DNA from: a virus
Virus record (IMG/VR): IMGVR_UViG_3300037840_000311
Coordinates: 1 to 56,366 of that record
Length of the DNA stretch: 56,366 nucleotides
Direction: 5' to 3' (one strand)
The notes under the pieces were generated by a model, which saw only the letters and a program-made list of their open reading frames with translations, was not told the DNA's origin and made no database searches. The stretch's first letter is position 1, and the number at the start of each line of letters is the position of its first letter. This document shows, piece by piece, positions 29,526-36,592 of this stretch. The translations under genes and the position numbers were made by a program.

Positions 29526-29885
29526 ATGGAAGTCGATCTCTATCAACGGCGACGGATGTACGGCCTGGGAGTGGTGGACCCGGTTACGGGCATCGACTCG
29601 TCCGTCACAACCCCTCCGGCTTCGACGGGAGCACTATCTTCATTCGGGATAGACCTCTCTTCCATGTCCCCGACTACGCTTCTAGTAGCGGGCGCTTTTG
29701 GATTGTGGATGCTTTCGTCTCTGTTCAGCGGCGGAAAGAAAGTCTACGGAAAAGTCGCACGGCCCATTAAGAAACGTCGCAAGAAAAAGCGTGCTCTCGA
29801 GGATGCGGAAGAGCGATACGAAAGCGAGCGGCGCCGCATTGAAAGAGGCGGATCGTCGCGCCGGGGCGGGGGAGGGTTCTTCTGA
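29526..29885 (+). CDS. Membrane protein with basic cytoplasmic-type tail (119 aa)
   Basis: The first 45 residues are a polar domain (YQRRRMYGLGVVDPVTGIDS), then one membrane helix (TTLLVAGAFGLWMLSSLF). The C-terminal 50 residues are very basic (KKVYGKVARPIKKRRKKKRA, and SERRRIERGGSSRRGGGGFF). One membrane helix plus a nucleic-acid-binding tail suits a protein tethering DNA to a membrane. The stop overlaps the next ATG (TGATG). Confidence 0.65.
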   Translation: MEVDLYQRRRMYGLGVVDPVTGIDSSVTTPPASTGALSSFGIDLSSMSPTTLLVAGAFGLWMLSSLFSGGKKVYGKVARPIKKRRKKKRALEDAEERYESERRRIERGGSSRRGGGGFF

Positions 29886-32026
29886 TGCCTGCCTCAGCCA
29901 GTCGCAAGCGCGGGCGTAACGCATTCGGAGATATCTTCCGCTCACGGGTAACGTATCACCGGGATGTCGCCGGAGAGCGCCGGGAATTGAAGCGCCAGGC
30001 GTTTGAAGAGCGGAAAGAACGGCTTCGGCTCAGGAAGCTGAAAGCTACGGAACGGGCGCAATCCCTGAGGGAGGCCAAGTTAGGAGAGCAAGAAAGAAAA
30101 CGTCAAGCCGGGCGCGATGCGGCCTCCATCATTTCCCGAAAGCAGGAACTGGCGGCAGAAGGGAAAATCCGCGCAGCGGAGCGCAAAATTGCCAAGGCGG
30201 AACATCAGATAGAGACGGCGGCTCAAAGGGCCAGCCGTGGTGCAAGCCGGGCCAGTGGGGGTCTCTCCGAGTCGGAATTCGACCGGATCAAAGCCCACAT
30301 GGAGAGCGAGATTGCCAAACAGGAAGACATGAAGCGGCGAGCGCTCGCTAGCGTGGGTAATCCGTCGTGGGGATTTGGAATTTACAAGGGCAGAGGTTTT
30401 GGAACCGAGCAACTGGCGCACTTCAAATCCAGGGAAGCGGCGGAAACTTATGCGCGGTCGCATGGCTTGACGGGGTATCGAATCCAGCGGGCCTTTGCGA
30501 AAGGCGCAAACCCGGCCAGTCGCCACCGCGCGCCCGCAAGCCGGAAACCCTCGACCACTGGTGAACGGCGGTCTACCCGAAATTGCGCCGTGGAATTCTC
30601 AACCGAATACCACCTAGGTTACAACCTAGGCCAAGCCGACCGGCAGAATGCCAGCCTCCGAAAGACGCCAGGTGAACTCCATGCGACCTTCGCCGCGAAC
30701 TTCGGGACCGTTCCATCCGCCAGTTGGGAAAGCTTCGAGCAAGCGTATCAAGCAGGGTACGGCGGGCAGATGGGCGCAGCGGCTCCGAATCCAAAGCATG
30801 AGACCCCGTTCCAGTACAAGGGAGTGACCATCACGCCGGTACCGCCGACCTTCACACGCTACGACGTGGCGCTACCGACCGGCATTATTCGACTCACGAG
30901 CCTACAGGACGCAAAGGATTGGGTTACGCGCAGTCAAGAACCGGCGCGGAATCCCGGTAGCCCGAAACTGCGAGCGCTTTTGAGACGAATGAGCACGGAC
31001 GAACAAGCGCAACTGCTCCAAGCGATTGACCGCTTCTACTATGCCGCAATCAGCGAAGGATTCAAACCGAGCGAGGCGCAGTCCTTCGCGGAAAAGCGAG
31101 CGATTCCAGAGGCGGAAAAGATTTTAAGGGGCCGATTCGCCAATCCCGAAGCATGGACCACGATTTACAAAACGAAAGCAGAAGCAAAAGCAGTATGGTA
31201 CGACAGCGCACCGGGCCGGAATGATCGAGCGACATTTCAGAAAGTTCGCGGCGGCTGGGTTATCAAAGCGGGGAATCCGCGCTCTGGCGGAATGAACGCG
31301 ACCGAGAAACGGCACGATGCGGAAGTCCGAAAACTGATCGCCAAACGATTTGGCGAAGGCGAGGACGCGACCAAGGTAGCGGCCCGCGTGTGGCGCAGTT
31401 ACGGTTATCTGACCGACGTGAAAGACGGCATCCTGATTGTTCAGTTGAACGCCGGAAGGGAAAGTTTCGCACCGGGCCAGCGCAACCCCGATGACGGCTC
31501 AGAAGAATACGCCCAAGCGAAACGCATAGCAGAACTCTTCCACGGTCACCCCGTCAAAGAAGAAATCACGGTAACCGAACAGATCGAATCGCATGATTGG
31601 CTGTGGAGAATCGGCCCCTTGGTGAAACTGAAAATCCGAACGCTGACCAAGCGAAACGCTACCCTGCCCTTCGGTCAGGACGAAACGAGCATGGTTCATC
31701 TGTTCTGTAGCCCGGACGGAAGGCAGTTCTATTTGCGCGGCGGCGACCAGGAGCTCGACATCGAAGCCCTCGGCATGGGACCGAAAACAGAATGGTTTCG
31801 AGATCAAATGCTGATCGGGGAAGCCAAGGAAATCACGTACCGGGACAAAAAGAAGTTTCACAAGTTCAAGCTGACCGACTACTTCCACAAGCTCGGGGAA
31901 GTCACGAAGAAAAAGCCAATGCTGGCCTATGACGCGCTCGCGCACAAGATGAGCATTTTGGGCGGCCAGTACAAAGTGGAAACCGAAGACCTGGTGGACG
32001 GGATGAGCCCCGGCATCGTGAACTGA
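29885..32026 (+). CDS. Large modular basic protein, apparently fused across a junction element (713 aa)
   Basis: Residues 1-150 are a highly charged coiled coil (GERRELKRQAFEERKERLRL and onward). Residues about 155-205 are a module like that of the proteins at 22253 and 40084 (FKSREAAETYARSHGLTGYR). Residues about 213-232 are encoded by a B junction element. Then come several domains separated by NP-containing linkers (ARNPGSP, FANPEAW, KAGNPRSG, QRNPDDG) and a final domain ending EDLVDGMSPGIVN. It looks like two or more formerly separate genes. It is probably a DNA-associated virion protein. Confidence 0.75.
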   Translation: MPASASRKRGRNAFGDIFRSRVTYHRDVAGERRELKRQAFEERKERLRLRKLKATERAQSLREAKLGEQERKRQAGRDAASIISRKQELAAEGKIRAAERKIAKAEHQIETAAQRASRGASRASGGLSESEFDRIKAHMESEIAKQEDMKRRALASVGNPSWGFGIYKGRGFGTEQLAHFKSREAAETYARSHGLTGYRIQRAFAKGANPASRHRAPASRKPSTTGERRSTRNCAVEFSTEYHLGYNLGQADRQNASLRKTPGELHATFAANFGTVPSASWESFEQAYQAGYGGQMGAAAPNPKHETPFQYKGVTITPVPPTFTRYDVALPTGIIRLTSLQDAKDWVTRSQEPARNPGSPKLRALLRRMSTDEQAQLLQAIDRFYYAAISEGFKPSEAQSFAEKRAIPEAEKILRGRFANPEAWTTIYKTKAEAKAVWYDSAPGRNDRATFQKVRGGWVIKAGNPRSGGMNATEKRHDAEVRKLIAKRFGEGEDATKVAARVWRSYGYLTDVKDGILIVQLNAGRESFAPGQRNPDDGSEEYAQAKRIAELFHGHPVKEEITVTEQIESHDWLWRIGPLVKLKIRTLTKRNATLPFGQDETSMVHLFCSPDGRQFYLRGGDQELDIEALGMGPKTEWFRDQMLIGEAKEITYRDKKKFHKFKLTDYFHKLGEVTKKKPMLAYDALAHKMSILGGQYKVETEDLVDGMSPGIVN
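30522..30578 (+). repeat. Gene-junction element inside a coding sequence
   Basis: GCCACCGCGCGCCCGCAAGC, CGGAAACCCTCGACCAC, then TGGTGAACGGCGGTCTACCC. It is a full B copy read in frame within the 713-residue protein, at the border between a module that elsewhere ends a protein and an unrelated domain. Confidence 0.85.
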
Positions 32027-32037
32027 GGAGAAAGTTT

Positions 32038-32226
32038 ATGAACTGTGACGCATGCGGAGTGGAACTGATCGACGGGGAACACCCGAAAACTGTTTGCACT
32101 GAAAAAGAGTGGGCCATCCATCAAGCCCGTCTCCTGGGCCAGATTGTGTATCTGCTGAAACAGAACGCCACCGCGCCCCCATCGGCACAGAGCGCTACGT
32201 CTGGCGCCGCCAAACAAAAAGGATAA
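32038..32226 (+). CDS. Small CxxC protein (62 aa)
   Basis: AGGAG precedes the ATG at suitable spacing. A CDAC pair at residues 3-6 and a later cysteine and histidines suggest one zinc site; a hydrophobic helix (ARLLGQIVYLLKQ) follows. The tail APPSAQSATSGAAKQKG is encoded by a junction-type sequence (32167-32222). The function is unknown. Confidence 0.55.
   Translation: MNCDACGVELIDGEHPKTVCTEKEWAIHQARLLGQIVYLLKQNATAPPSAQSATSGAAKQKG
32167..32222 (+). repeat. Gene-junction element, variant with GCCAAACAAAAAGG tail
   Basis: GCCACCGCGCCCCCATCGGC, ACAGAGCGCTACGTCTGGC, GCCGCCAAACAAAAAGG. It encodes the tail of the CxxC protein and supplies AAAAAGG before the DUF3494 gene. Confidence 0.7.
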
Positions 32227-32231
32227 CGATC

Positions 32232-33155
32232 ATGGCCTCCCCAGCTACAGTCAATATCGGCTCACTGAAAACCGTAGCAGTCTTGGGTCACACCACCGTA
32301 ACCAACACCGGCCCATCGGTAGTCCATGGCGACCTCGATCTAAGTCCGGGAACTTCGATAGTGGGATTTCCCCCAGGTACCGTGATTGGAACTATCCACG
32401 ACACCGACGCGCAAGCAGCCCAAGCCCAGACGGACTTGACGGCCGCTATTGCGGATGCCGGAGGACGCGCGGGCGCCGTACCGATCGTGGGAGACCTGGG
32501 CGGCCAGACCTTGACCACGGGAGTCTACAGCGCGGCCGCGGCGCAGGGATTGACCGGAGTACTCACGCTCAACGGAAGTCCTACCGATGTTTGGATATTC
32601 CAAATCGGAACCGCGCTCACGGTAGCAGGAACGATACTGTTCACCGGGGGAGCATCCGCGGCTAATGTCTTTTGGAATCTCGGCAGCTCGGCGACCATCG
32701 GCGTAGGGTCCGTGATGGCAGGAACGATCATGGCCCTTGCTTCCGTTACCCTGGCGACCGGCGCGAGCTTGAACGGTAGAGCGCTGGCCAGCACCGGCGC
32801 GGTATCGCTCGACACGAACAATATCAGCGCGCCGGGATCCGCTGGTTTCGGTTTGACGTGCGGAGCGGGACAAGACGGATACCTGGGAATCCCGTACTCG
32901 AAGCTCTTTCCGGTTACAGGAGGGACACCCCCTTACACGTTCAGCCTGAGCGCGGGAGTTTTGCCGATCGGCCTGAGCTTGAACTTCTCGACCGGCCTGG
33001 TATCTGGTACGCCCACGCAGTTGGGAGTTTTTGTATTCACGATCAACGCGACGGACTCTAACGGGTTTTCGTCGCCAGTGCAATGCTCAATTACAATCCG
33101 ACCCGCAGCTCAAGCCGGAAATCGCGGCGGGGGTACCGACTGCGGGTGTTGCTAA
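32232..33155 (+). CDS. DUF3494 ice-binding-like protein with C-terminal Ig-like domain
   Basis: The protein has 307 residues. Residues about 10-205 match the DUF3494 family: VLGHTTVTNTGPSVVHGDLD at the start, the helix AQAAQAQTDLTAAI, VGDLGGQTLTTGVYS, and the later repeats WIFQIGTALTVAG, VFWNLGSSATIGVGSVMAGT and IMALASVTLATGASLNGRAL. DUF3494 proteins form a right-handed beta-solenoid; some bind ice, others act in adhesion. Residues about 215-295 are a putative Ig-like domain of the He_PIG type (FPVTGGTPPYTFSLSAGVLP), and the end is Gly/Cys-rich (GGGTDCGCC). It has no signal peptide. In the virion block it is probably a spike or surface protein. Confidence 0.85.
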   Translation: MASPATVNIGSLKTVAVLGHTTVTNTGPSVVHGDLDLSPGTSIVGFPPGTVIGTIHDTDAQAAQAQTDLTAAIADAGGRAGAVPIVGDLGGQTLTTGVYSAAAAQGLTGVLTLNGSPTDVWIFQIGTALTVAGTILFTGGASAANVFWNLGSSATIGVGSVMAGTIMALASVTLATGASLNGRALASTGAVSLDTNNISAPGSAGFGLTCGAGQDGYLGIPYSKLFPVTGGTPPYTFSLSAGVLPIGLSLNFSTGLVSGTPTQLGVFVFTINATDSNGFSSPVQCSITIRPAAQAGNRGGGTDCGCC

Positions 33156-33397
33156 AAGAATCTGCGTCTGAGTAACGGCGCAAAAGGGATCCTAGCTCAA
33201 GGACGACGGTCCAAGAGTCAAGGCCGGTAACCAATCCGGGAACAACTCGGAAGGCAGCTTTCGCGAAAGGGCTGCTGGGTTCGCTTCACTCGCCAAACAC
33301 GAGAAGCGGATTCAGTAGCCCTTTTTGCTTTCCGGGGGGACTAGCACGGGCTAGGAAATTCGAGTCTTAGACGGGAACGAAAAGGAGAACAAAACGT
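33156..33397. other. Non-coding region with a long stem-loop
   Basis: These 242 bases hold no convincing ORF. They contain the 21-bp stem-loop at 33266-33323, a small CTAGCACGGGCTAG hairpin near 33341, and GAAAAGGAG before the next ATG. A structured leader or terminator region is likely. Confidence 0.6.
33266..33326 (+). terminator. Probable rho-independent terminator or structured RNA
   Basis: The 5' arm AAGGGCTGCTGGGTTCGCTT (33267-33286) pairs with GAAGCGGATTCAGTAGCCCT (33303-33322) over about 21 bp, with a 15-base loop, followed by TTTTT. Every imperfect position is a G-U pair in the plus-strand RNA, which points to selection on the RNA in this orientation. Confidence 0.75.
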
Positions 33398-33925
33398 ATG
33401 CCTTGCGGTTCAGGAAAAACTTACGGCGCTGCACTTACCGGATTGCTTCCGGGTACAGCGCCCACTTTCGCAGTTGCGGAGCTCGACGGATCGGCAACCC
33501 GCAAAATTCGGCTATTGCGCGTGGTTGTCAGCGGCATCGAAGCGACGGCGCTCGCGATCAACGATCTTCGATTGACCAAACTATCCAGCATTTCAACGGG
33601 CGGCACGGCCACAGTACCCCTACCCGTTCCGTTCGATTCGGCCTTTCCACCGGCCACCGCGATATTCCGCGGCTTCACCGTGGCGCCCACCGGAGGCGGC
33701 GTGGCTCTTGGCGCTTTTGCGTCCGTCAAACTTACCCTGCCGCTGGTGACGACTGCCACACCTCCGCCGATTATTTTCGACTTCGCCACGTTGCCATCAG
33801 GCCAACGGCCCACGCTCCACAACGCTGCGGAAGCGATCGGCATCGATCTGAACGGAGCGACACCGGCCAACGCTCCGAACCTCGATATCTACGCATGGTG
33901 GACCGAGGAGCCATTGAACGCCTAA
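33398..33925 (+). CDS. Beta-rich probable virion protein (175 aa)
   Basis: A strong AAAAGGAG precedes the ATG at 33398. The protein is built from short strands with Val/Thr/Leu (KIRLLRVVVSGIEATALAIN, TATVPLPVPF, ASVKLTLPLV), then NLDIYAWWTEEPLNA, a pattern like a single beta-sandwich or jelly-roll. Its own transcription unit, between a terminator and the basic protein gene, suggests high expression. It may be a capsid or decoration protein. No homologue is recognised. Confidence 0.65.
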   Translation: MPCGSGKTYGAALTGLLPGTAPTFAVAELDGSATRKIRLLRVVVSGIEATALAINDLRLTKLSSISTGGTATVPLPVPFDSAFPPATAIFRGFTVAPTGGGVALGAFASVKLTLPLVTTATPPPIIFDFATLPSGQRPTLHNAAEAIGIDLNGATPANAPNLDIYAWWTEEPLNA

Positions 33926-34024
33926 TGAAAACCGGCTAGCCAGCCGCCGCGCTTCTGGCAGTACGGAGCGCGGCGACTGACGAGGCCAAATAAAACTCGA
34001 CCTTAAGGAGGCGATGAAAGAATC

Positions 34025-34915
34025 ATGATTACTCCCCGAGTCACAAAGGCCCTGAACCCCCAGCGGAGAAAGTTGACCATCAAGCAGATCCGCGCGGGAT
34101 TCGGCGGCAAGCGGCGCCTAGCCTCTCTTAAGGCAAAGCGTCACACTCACAAAAGACCCAAAGCCAAAGCGTCGAATCCCAAGAAGCACCGCCGACGCAC
34201 GGCTAAGGCCAAGAACGCGACCAGAGTCGTGTACCGCACGAAATACAAGACGCGGACCAAGAAGGTCTACGTCAAATCGAAACCCCGGCGCAAGGCAAAC
34301 GCCAAGCATCGGAGAAGCAGTAATCCCGGACAGTACTTATTGACCATGAGCCCTGCCGGCTTCGGAAACCCACACAAGAAAAGGAGAAAGACCAGTATGG
34401 CGAAACATCGCAGAAAAGCATCCGCCAGGGGCCGCTCCGGGAAGCGAAATCCGACCCGGCGTGCCTATCGGCGGAAAAGTAATCACCGTCCGCGCTCGAG
34501 AAATCCGTTCGGTGAAGGCACAAGCGTCCTGATGAAAAAGGGCTTTGGCGTCTTCCTGGGATTCTCGGCAGCGAAGAAAGTACCACCCATGCTCGGCGCG
34601 AGCATGAATTCCAGCCCCGGCATGAGCCTGCTCTCGACCGCAATCACGGCGGGAGTGCTGGCTTGGGCCGCGAAAAAGTTCATCCCCGGCCCTATTGCCG
34701 AGGGTGTTCTTTGGGGAGGCGTGGGAGGCGTGATCAACGTCGCCTGGAACGCCTGGGCGCCGCCCTCAATCGCGGGCTATGCCGGCGTTGGGGATTTTGT
34801 CAATGGGAGTTTCCCGCTACCCCAAGGACCTGTACGGTTCCCGATGGTAGCGGCTCCGAGCACCACACCGACCGGCTCACCCGTCAACCTGAGCGCGTTC
34901 GGAAGGGCCTGGTAA
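34025..34915 (+). CDS. Very basic DNA-binding protein with hydrophobic C-terminal domain (296 aa)
   Basis: Residues 1-165 are extremely rich in Lys/Arg (KRRLASLKAKRHTHKRPKAK, and TRVVYRTKYKTRTKKVYVK), with NP-containing spacers, as in protamine-like condensing proteins. Residues about 175-260 are hydrophobic and Gly/Ala-rich with two or three possible membrane helices (LLSTAITAGVLAWAAKKF, and EGVLWGGVGGVINVAWNAW). Near the end, GDFVNGSFPLPQGPVRF repeats the motif of the protein at 28684. It could join the viral genome to an internal membrane or capsid. AAGGAGG precedes the ATG at 34025. Confidence 0.7.
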   Translation: MITPRVTKALNPQRRKLTIKQIRAGFGGKRRLASLKAKRHTHKRPKAKASNPKKHRRRTAKAKNATRVVYRTKYKTRTKKVYVKSKPRRKANAKHRRSSNPGQYLLTMSPAGFGNPHKKRRKTSMAKHRRKASARGRSGKRNPTRRAYRRKSNHRPRSRNPFGEGTSVLMKKGFGVFLGFSAAKKVPPMLGASMNSSPGMSLLSTAITAGVLAWAAKKFIPGPIAEGVLWGGVGGVINVAWNAWAPPSIAGYAGVGDFVNGSFPLPQGPVRFPMVAAPSTTPTGSPVNLSAFGRAW

Positions 34916-34995
34916 TCAAGAAGGAGGGATTCCGGCAGGGGGAATTGAAAACCGTCTGCCGGGTCTAACATTTTGAAGTTTCAGGAAAGAAAAAC

Positions 34996-35652
34996 ATGCC
35001 AGCAGCAGTAGTCAATCGAACCATCGACCAGGCGAATCGCGCCGGAGCGTATCAACCCGCGAGCGGGTATTCGCAGCAACAAAACATGATCATGGAGGCG
35101 TTTCGCGCCGACGAGTACATCAAGAACCAGATGGATGTCCAAGCGGAGCCGATCTATGACACCAACACCCAGGTAGCGGGAGACATCATCCAGCAGGGTC
35201 AACCCTCCGGCGTCTTCTTCACCAACATCAGCGGCAAGGCTCTCAATCTGACCAACATGAAACAGCCGAACCAACTGATGAACCCCGAGGCCTTGGCGAT
35301 CTTTTGTTATCGCTACTACCTCGATCCGCGCAACGAAGTGCTCGACGCGGAAAACGTCATGGCCGACTTCGCCCTTCGCTTCGTGATGGGGCAGAAGCCG
35401 TACCAGACCATCCCGCTGTGGATGATTCCCCAGGGCGGCGGCCTCGATCTCCAGGGCTGCTGCTCAGACTGCGTTGTCCACAACGGCCGGCCCACGAAGG
35501 AAGCCATCCGGCCCATCGCCATCACGCTCGTTCTGGAGCAAGGCGTGTGGTTTGAAGGGGAACTCTTCGGAGGCCCCTACACCATCGATTCAACAGGTGG
35601 ATTCATTCACTCGCTGAATCTCGATGGATTGCACGCCCGAGGCATCCAGTAG
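34996..35652 (+). CDS. Candidate major structural protein (218 aa)
   Basis: The protein is soluble, without signal or membrane helix. An N-terminal helical part (MIMEAFRADEYIKNQMDVQA) is followed by beta-rich sequence (SGVFFTNISGKALNLTNMKQ, AITLVLEQGVWFEGELFGG). It has one Cys pair (GCCSDC). It is followed by a strong stem-loop and preceded by GAAAG, and lies at the centre of the structural block, so it may be abundant; a capsid role is inferred from position and composition only. Confidence 0.6.
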   Translation: MPAAVVNRTIDQANRAGAYQPASGYSQQQNMIMEAFRADEYIKNQMDVQAEPIYDTNTQVAGDIIQQGQPSGVFFTNISGKALNLTNMKQPNQLMNPEALAIFCYRYYLDPRNEVLDAENVMADFALRFVMGQKPYQTIPLWMIPQGGGLDLQGCCSDCVVHNGRPTKEAIRPIAITLVLEQGVWFEGELFGGPYTIDSTGGFIHSLNLDGLHARGIQ

Positions 35653-35696
35653 CCAATCTGGTTTTTTCTTCGGTTCGTGGTATTGTTTTTGATGTT

Positions 35697-35742
35697 CGAG
35701 GCGGGCTCCCGTTCTCTCACGTTTTTCAGGGAGTCCGCTTCG
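35697..35742 (+). terminator. Stem-loop after the candidate structural gene
   Basis: CGAGGCGGGCTCCC (35697-35710) pairs with GGGAGTCCGCTTCG (35729-35742): a 14-bp stem with only G-U imperfections and an 18-base loop containing TTTTT. It lacks a strong T-run after the stem, so it may be a partial terminator or an mRNA-stabilising 3' structure. Confidence 0.6.
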
Positions 35743-35824
35743 ACTCGTTCACTTTTATGAAGATGCTTTTTGTTTGGGCTCAACTGTCGATCACGCTCTG
35801 TGCTTGCCAGGGCGCGGGGGAAGT

Positions 35825-36157
35825 CTACTCGATCAATTCTCCGCGCTCATTATTCTCAGCGGGCGTGTGGGGCTTGCCGTCAATCATTGTCGCGCCCAGC
35901 CATCGTTTACCCTTGCGTGATTTTGTGAGGGCATCTACAAGCGCTGGAGTAGGCTCGACCGATGGCGGGAGCGGCCTACTGGGAGCAATGGGAATCATGC
36001 GAGGCGAGGAATCGGCACGAGGCGGGGGATCGGCACGGCGCAACCCCGTCGCGATTTCATGTAGAATCTGTTCCTCAGCGGCGCGGCATTCCTTTGGAGT
36101 AATCGGCAGCAACTTCCAGCGGCGCACCATTTCTAGTCGGCGAGTTGTCAAGTCCAT
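35825..36157 (-). CDS. Small hypothetical protein (110 aa)
   Basis: I chose the ATG at 36157 (MDLTTRRLEMVRRWKLLPIT), which overlaps the end of the DUF1003 gene. The first 45 residues are helical (PKECRAAEEQILHEIATG), then a Pro/Ser-rich segment (SRPLPPSVEPTP) and a short basic region. It is in the same orientation as the DUF1003 gene and probably cotranscribed with it. The function is unknown. Confidence 0.5.
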   Translation of the reverse strand: MDLTTRRLEMVRRWKLLPITPKECRAAEEQILHEIATGLRRADPPPRADSSPRMIPIAPSRPLPPSVEPTPALVDALTKSRKGKRWLGATMIDGKPHTPAENNERGELIE

Positions 36158-36473
36158 GGTTTTCCAATCGAGCGGCCAGCGCGTCAAGTTTTGCGTGCAA
36201 CCCCTGAACAATCACCCTGTCTCGCTCAATCTGGCGATTCTGCGACATCATGATGAGCGGGCTTTGGAATGTGCTCACGATGGTCAACACCAGATTGAAC
36301 AGGATAAATGGGTACGGATCAAAGATACCTGTCAAAACCAGGACCGTGTTCAGGATGATCCAACCGGCAGTGAGCGCCGAAAATACGGCGATGAACGTCC
36401 AGGAGCCGCAGAATTCCGTCACGGCATCAGCGGCCCGTTGCGACCTTGTGAGTTGCGGCGGCTTATTGTCCAT
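36075..36473 (-). CDS. DUF1003 family membrane protein
   Basis: The protein has 132 residues. It shows the DUF1003 pattern: FCGSWTFIAVFSALTAGWII (first helix), FDPYPFILFNLVLTIVSTFQ (second helix) and the signature PLIMMSQNRQIERDR. These two-helix inner-membrane proteins are widespread in bacteria and of unknown function. A phage copy could alter the host membrane or contribute to a virion membrane. TAGGAT lies six bases before the ATG. This identification fixes the coding strand of the island. Confidence 0.88.
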   Translation of the reverse strand: MDNKPPQLTRSQRAADAVTEFCGSWTFIAVFSALTAGWIILNTVLVLTGIFDPYPFILFNLVLTIVSTFQSPLIMMSQNRQIERDRVIVQGLHAKLDALAARLENHGLDNSPTRNGAPLEVAADYSKGMPRR

Positions 36474-36479
36474 GCGCCT

Positions 36480-36509
36480 ATCCTAGCGGTCCAGCACGGT
36501 CCCGCGCAA
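36480..36509 (-). promoter_or_regulatory. Possible promoter giving a leaderless DUF1003 transcript
   Basis: On the minus strand TTGCGC (36509-36504), 18 bases, TAGGAT (36485-36480), then six bases to the ATG at 36473. Spacing and -10-to-ATG distance equal those of the promoter at 2324-2353. The -35 is weak. Confidence 0.4.
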
Positions 36510-36540
36510 CCGGCCCCAGCGCTCCCAGTAGTACGAATCG

Positions 36541-36568
36541 GCGCGACTGGTGAACGGCGGTTTATCCC
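36541..36568 (+). repeat. Gene-junction element, B form (3' core)
   Basis: GCGCGACTGGTGAACGGCGG followed by TTTATCCC. The 5' part upstream (36501-36540) is diverged. It ends 24 bases before the ATG at 36593. Confidence 0.8.
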
Positions 36569-36592
36569 TGATCTTCCAAGGAGCCTCTCTCT

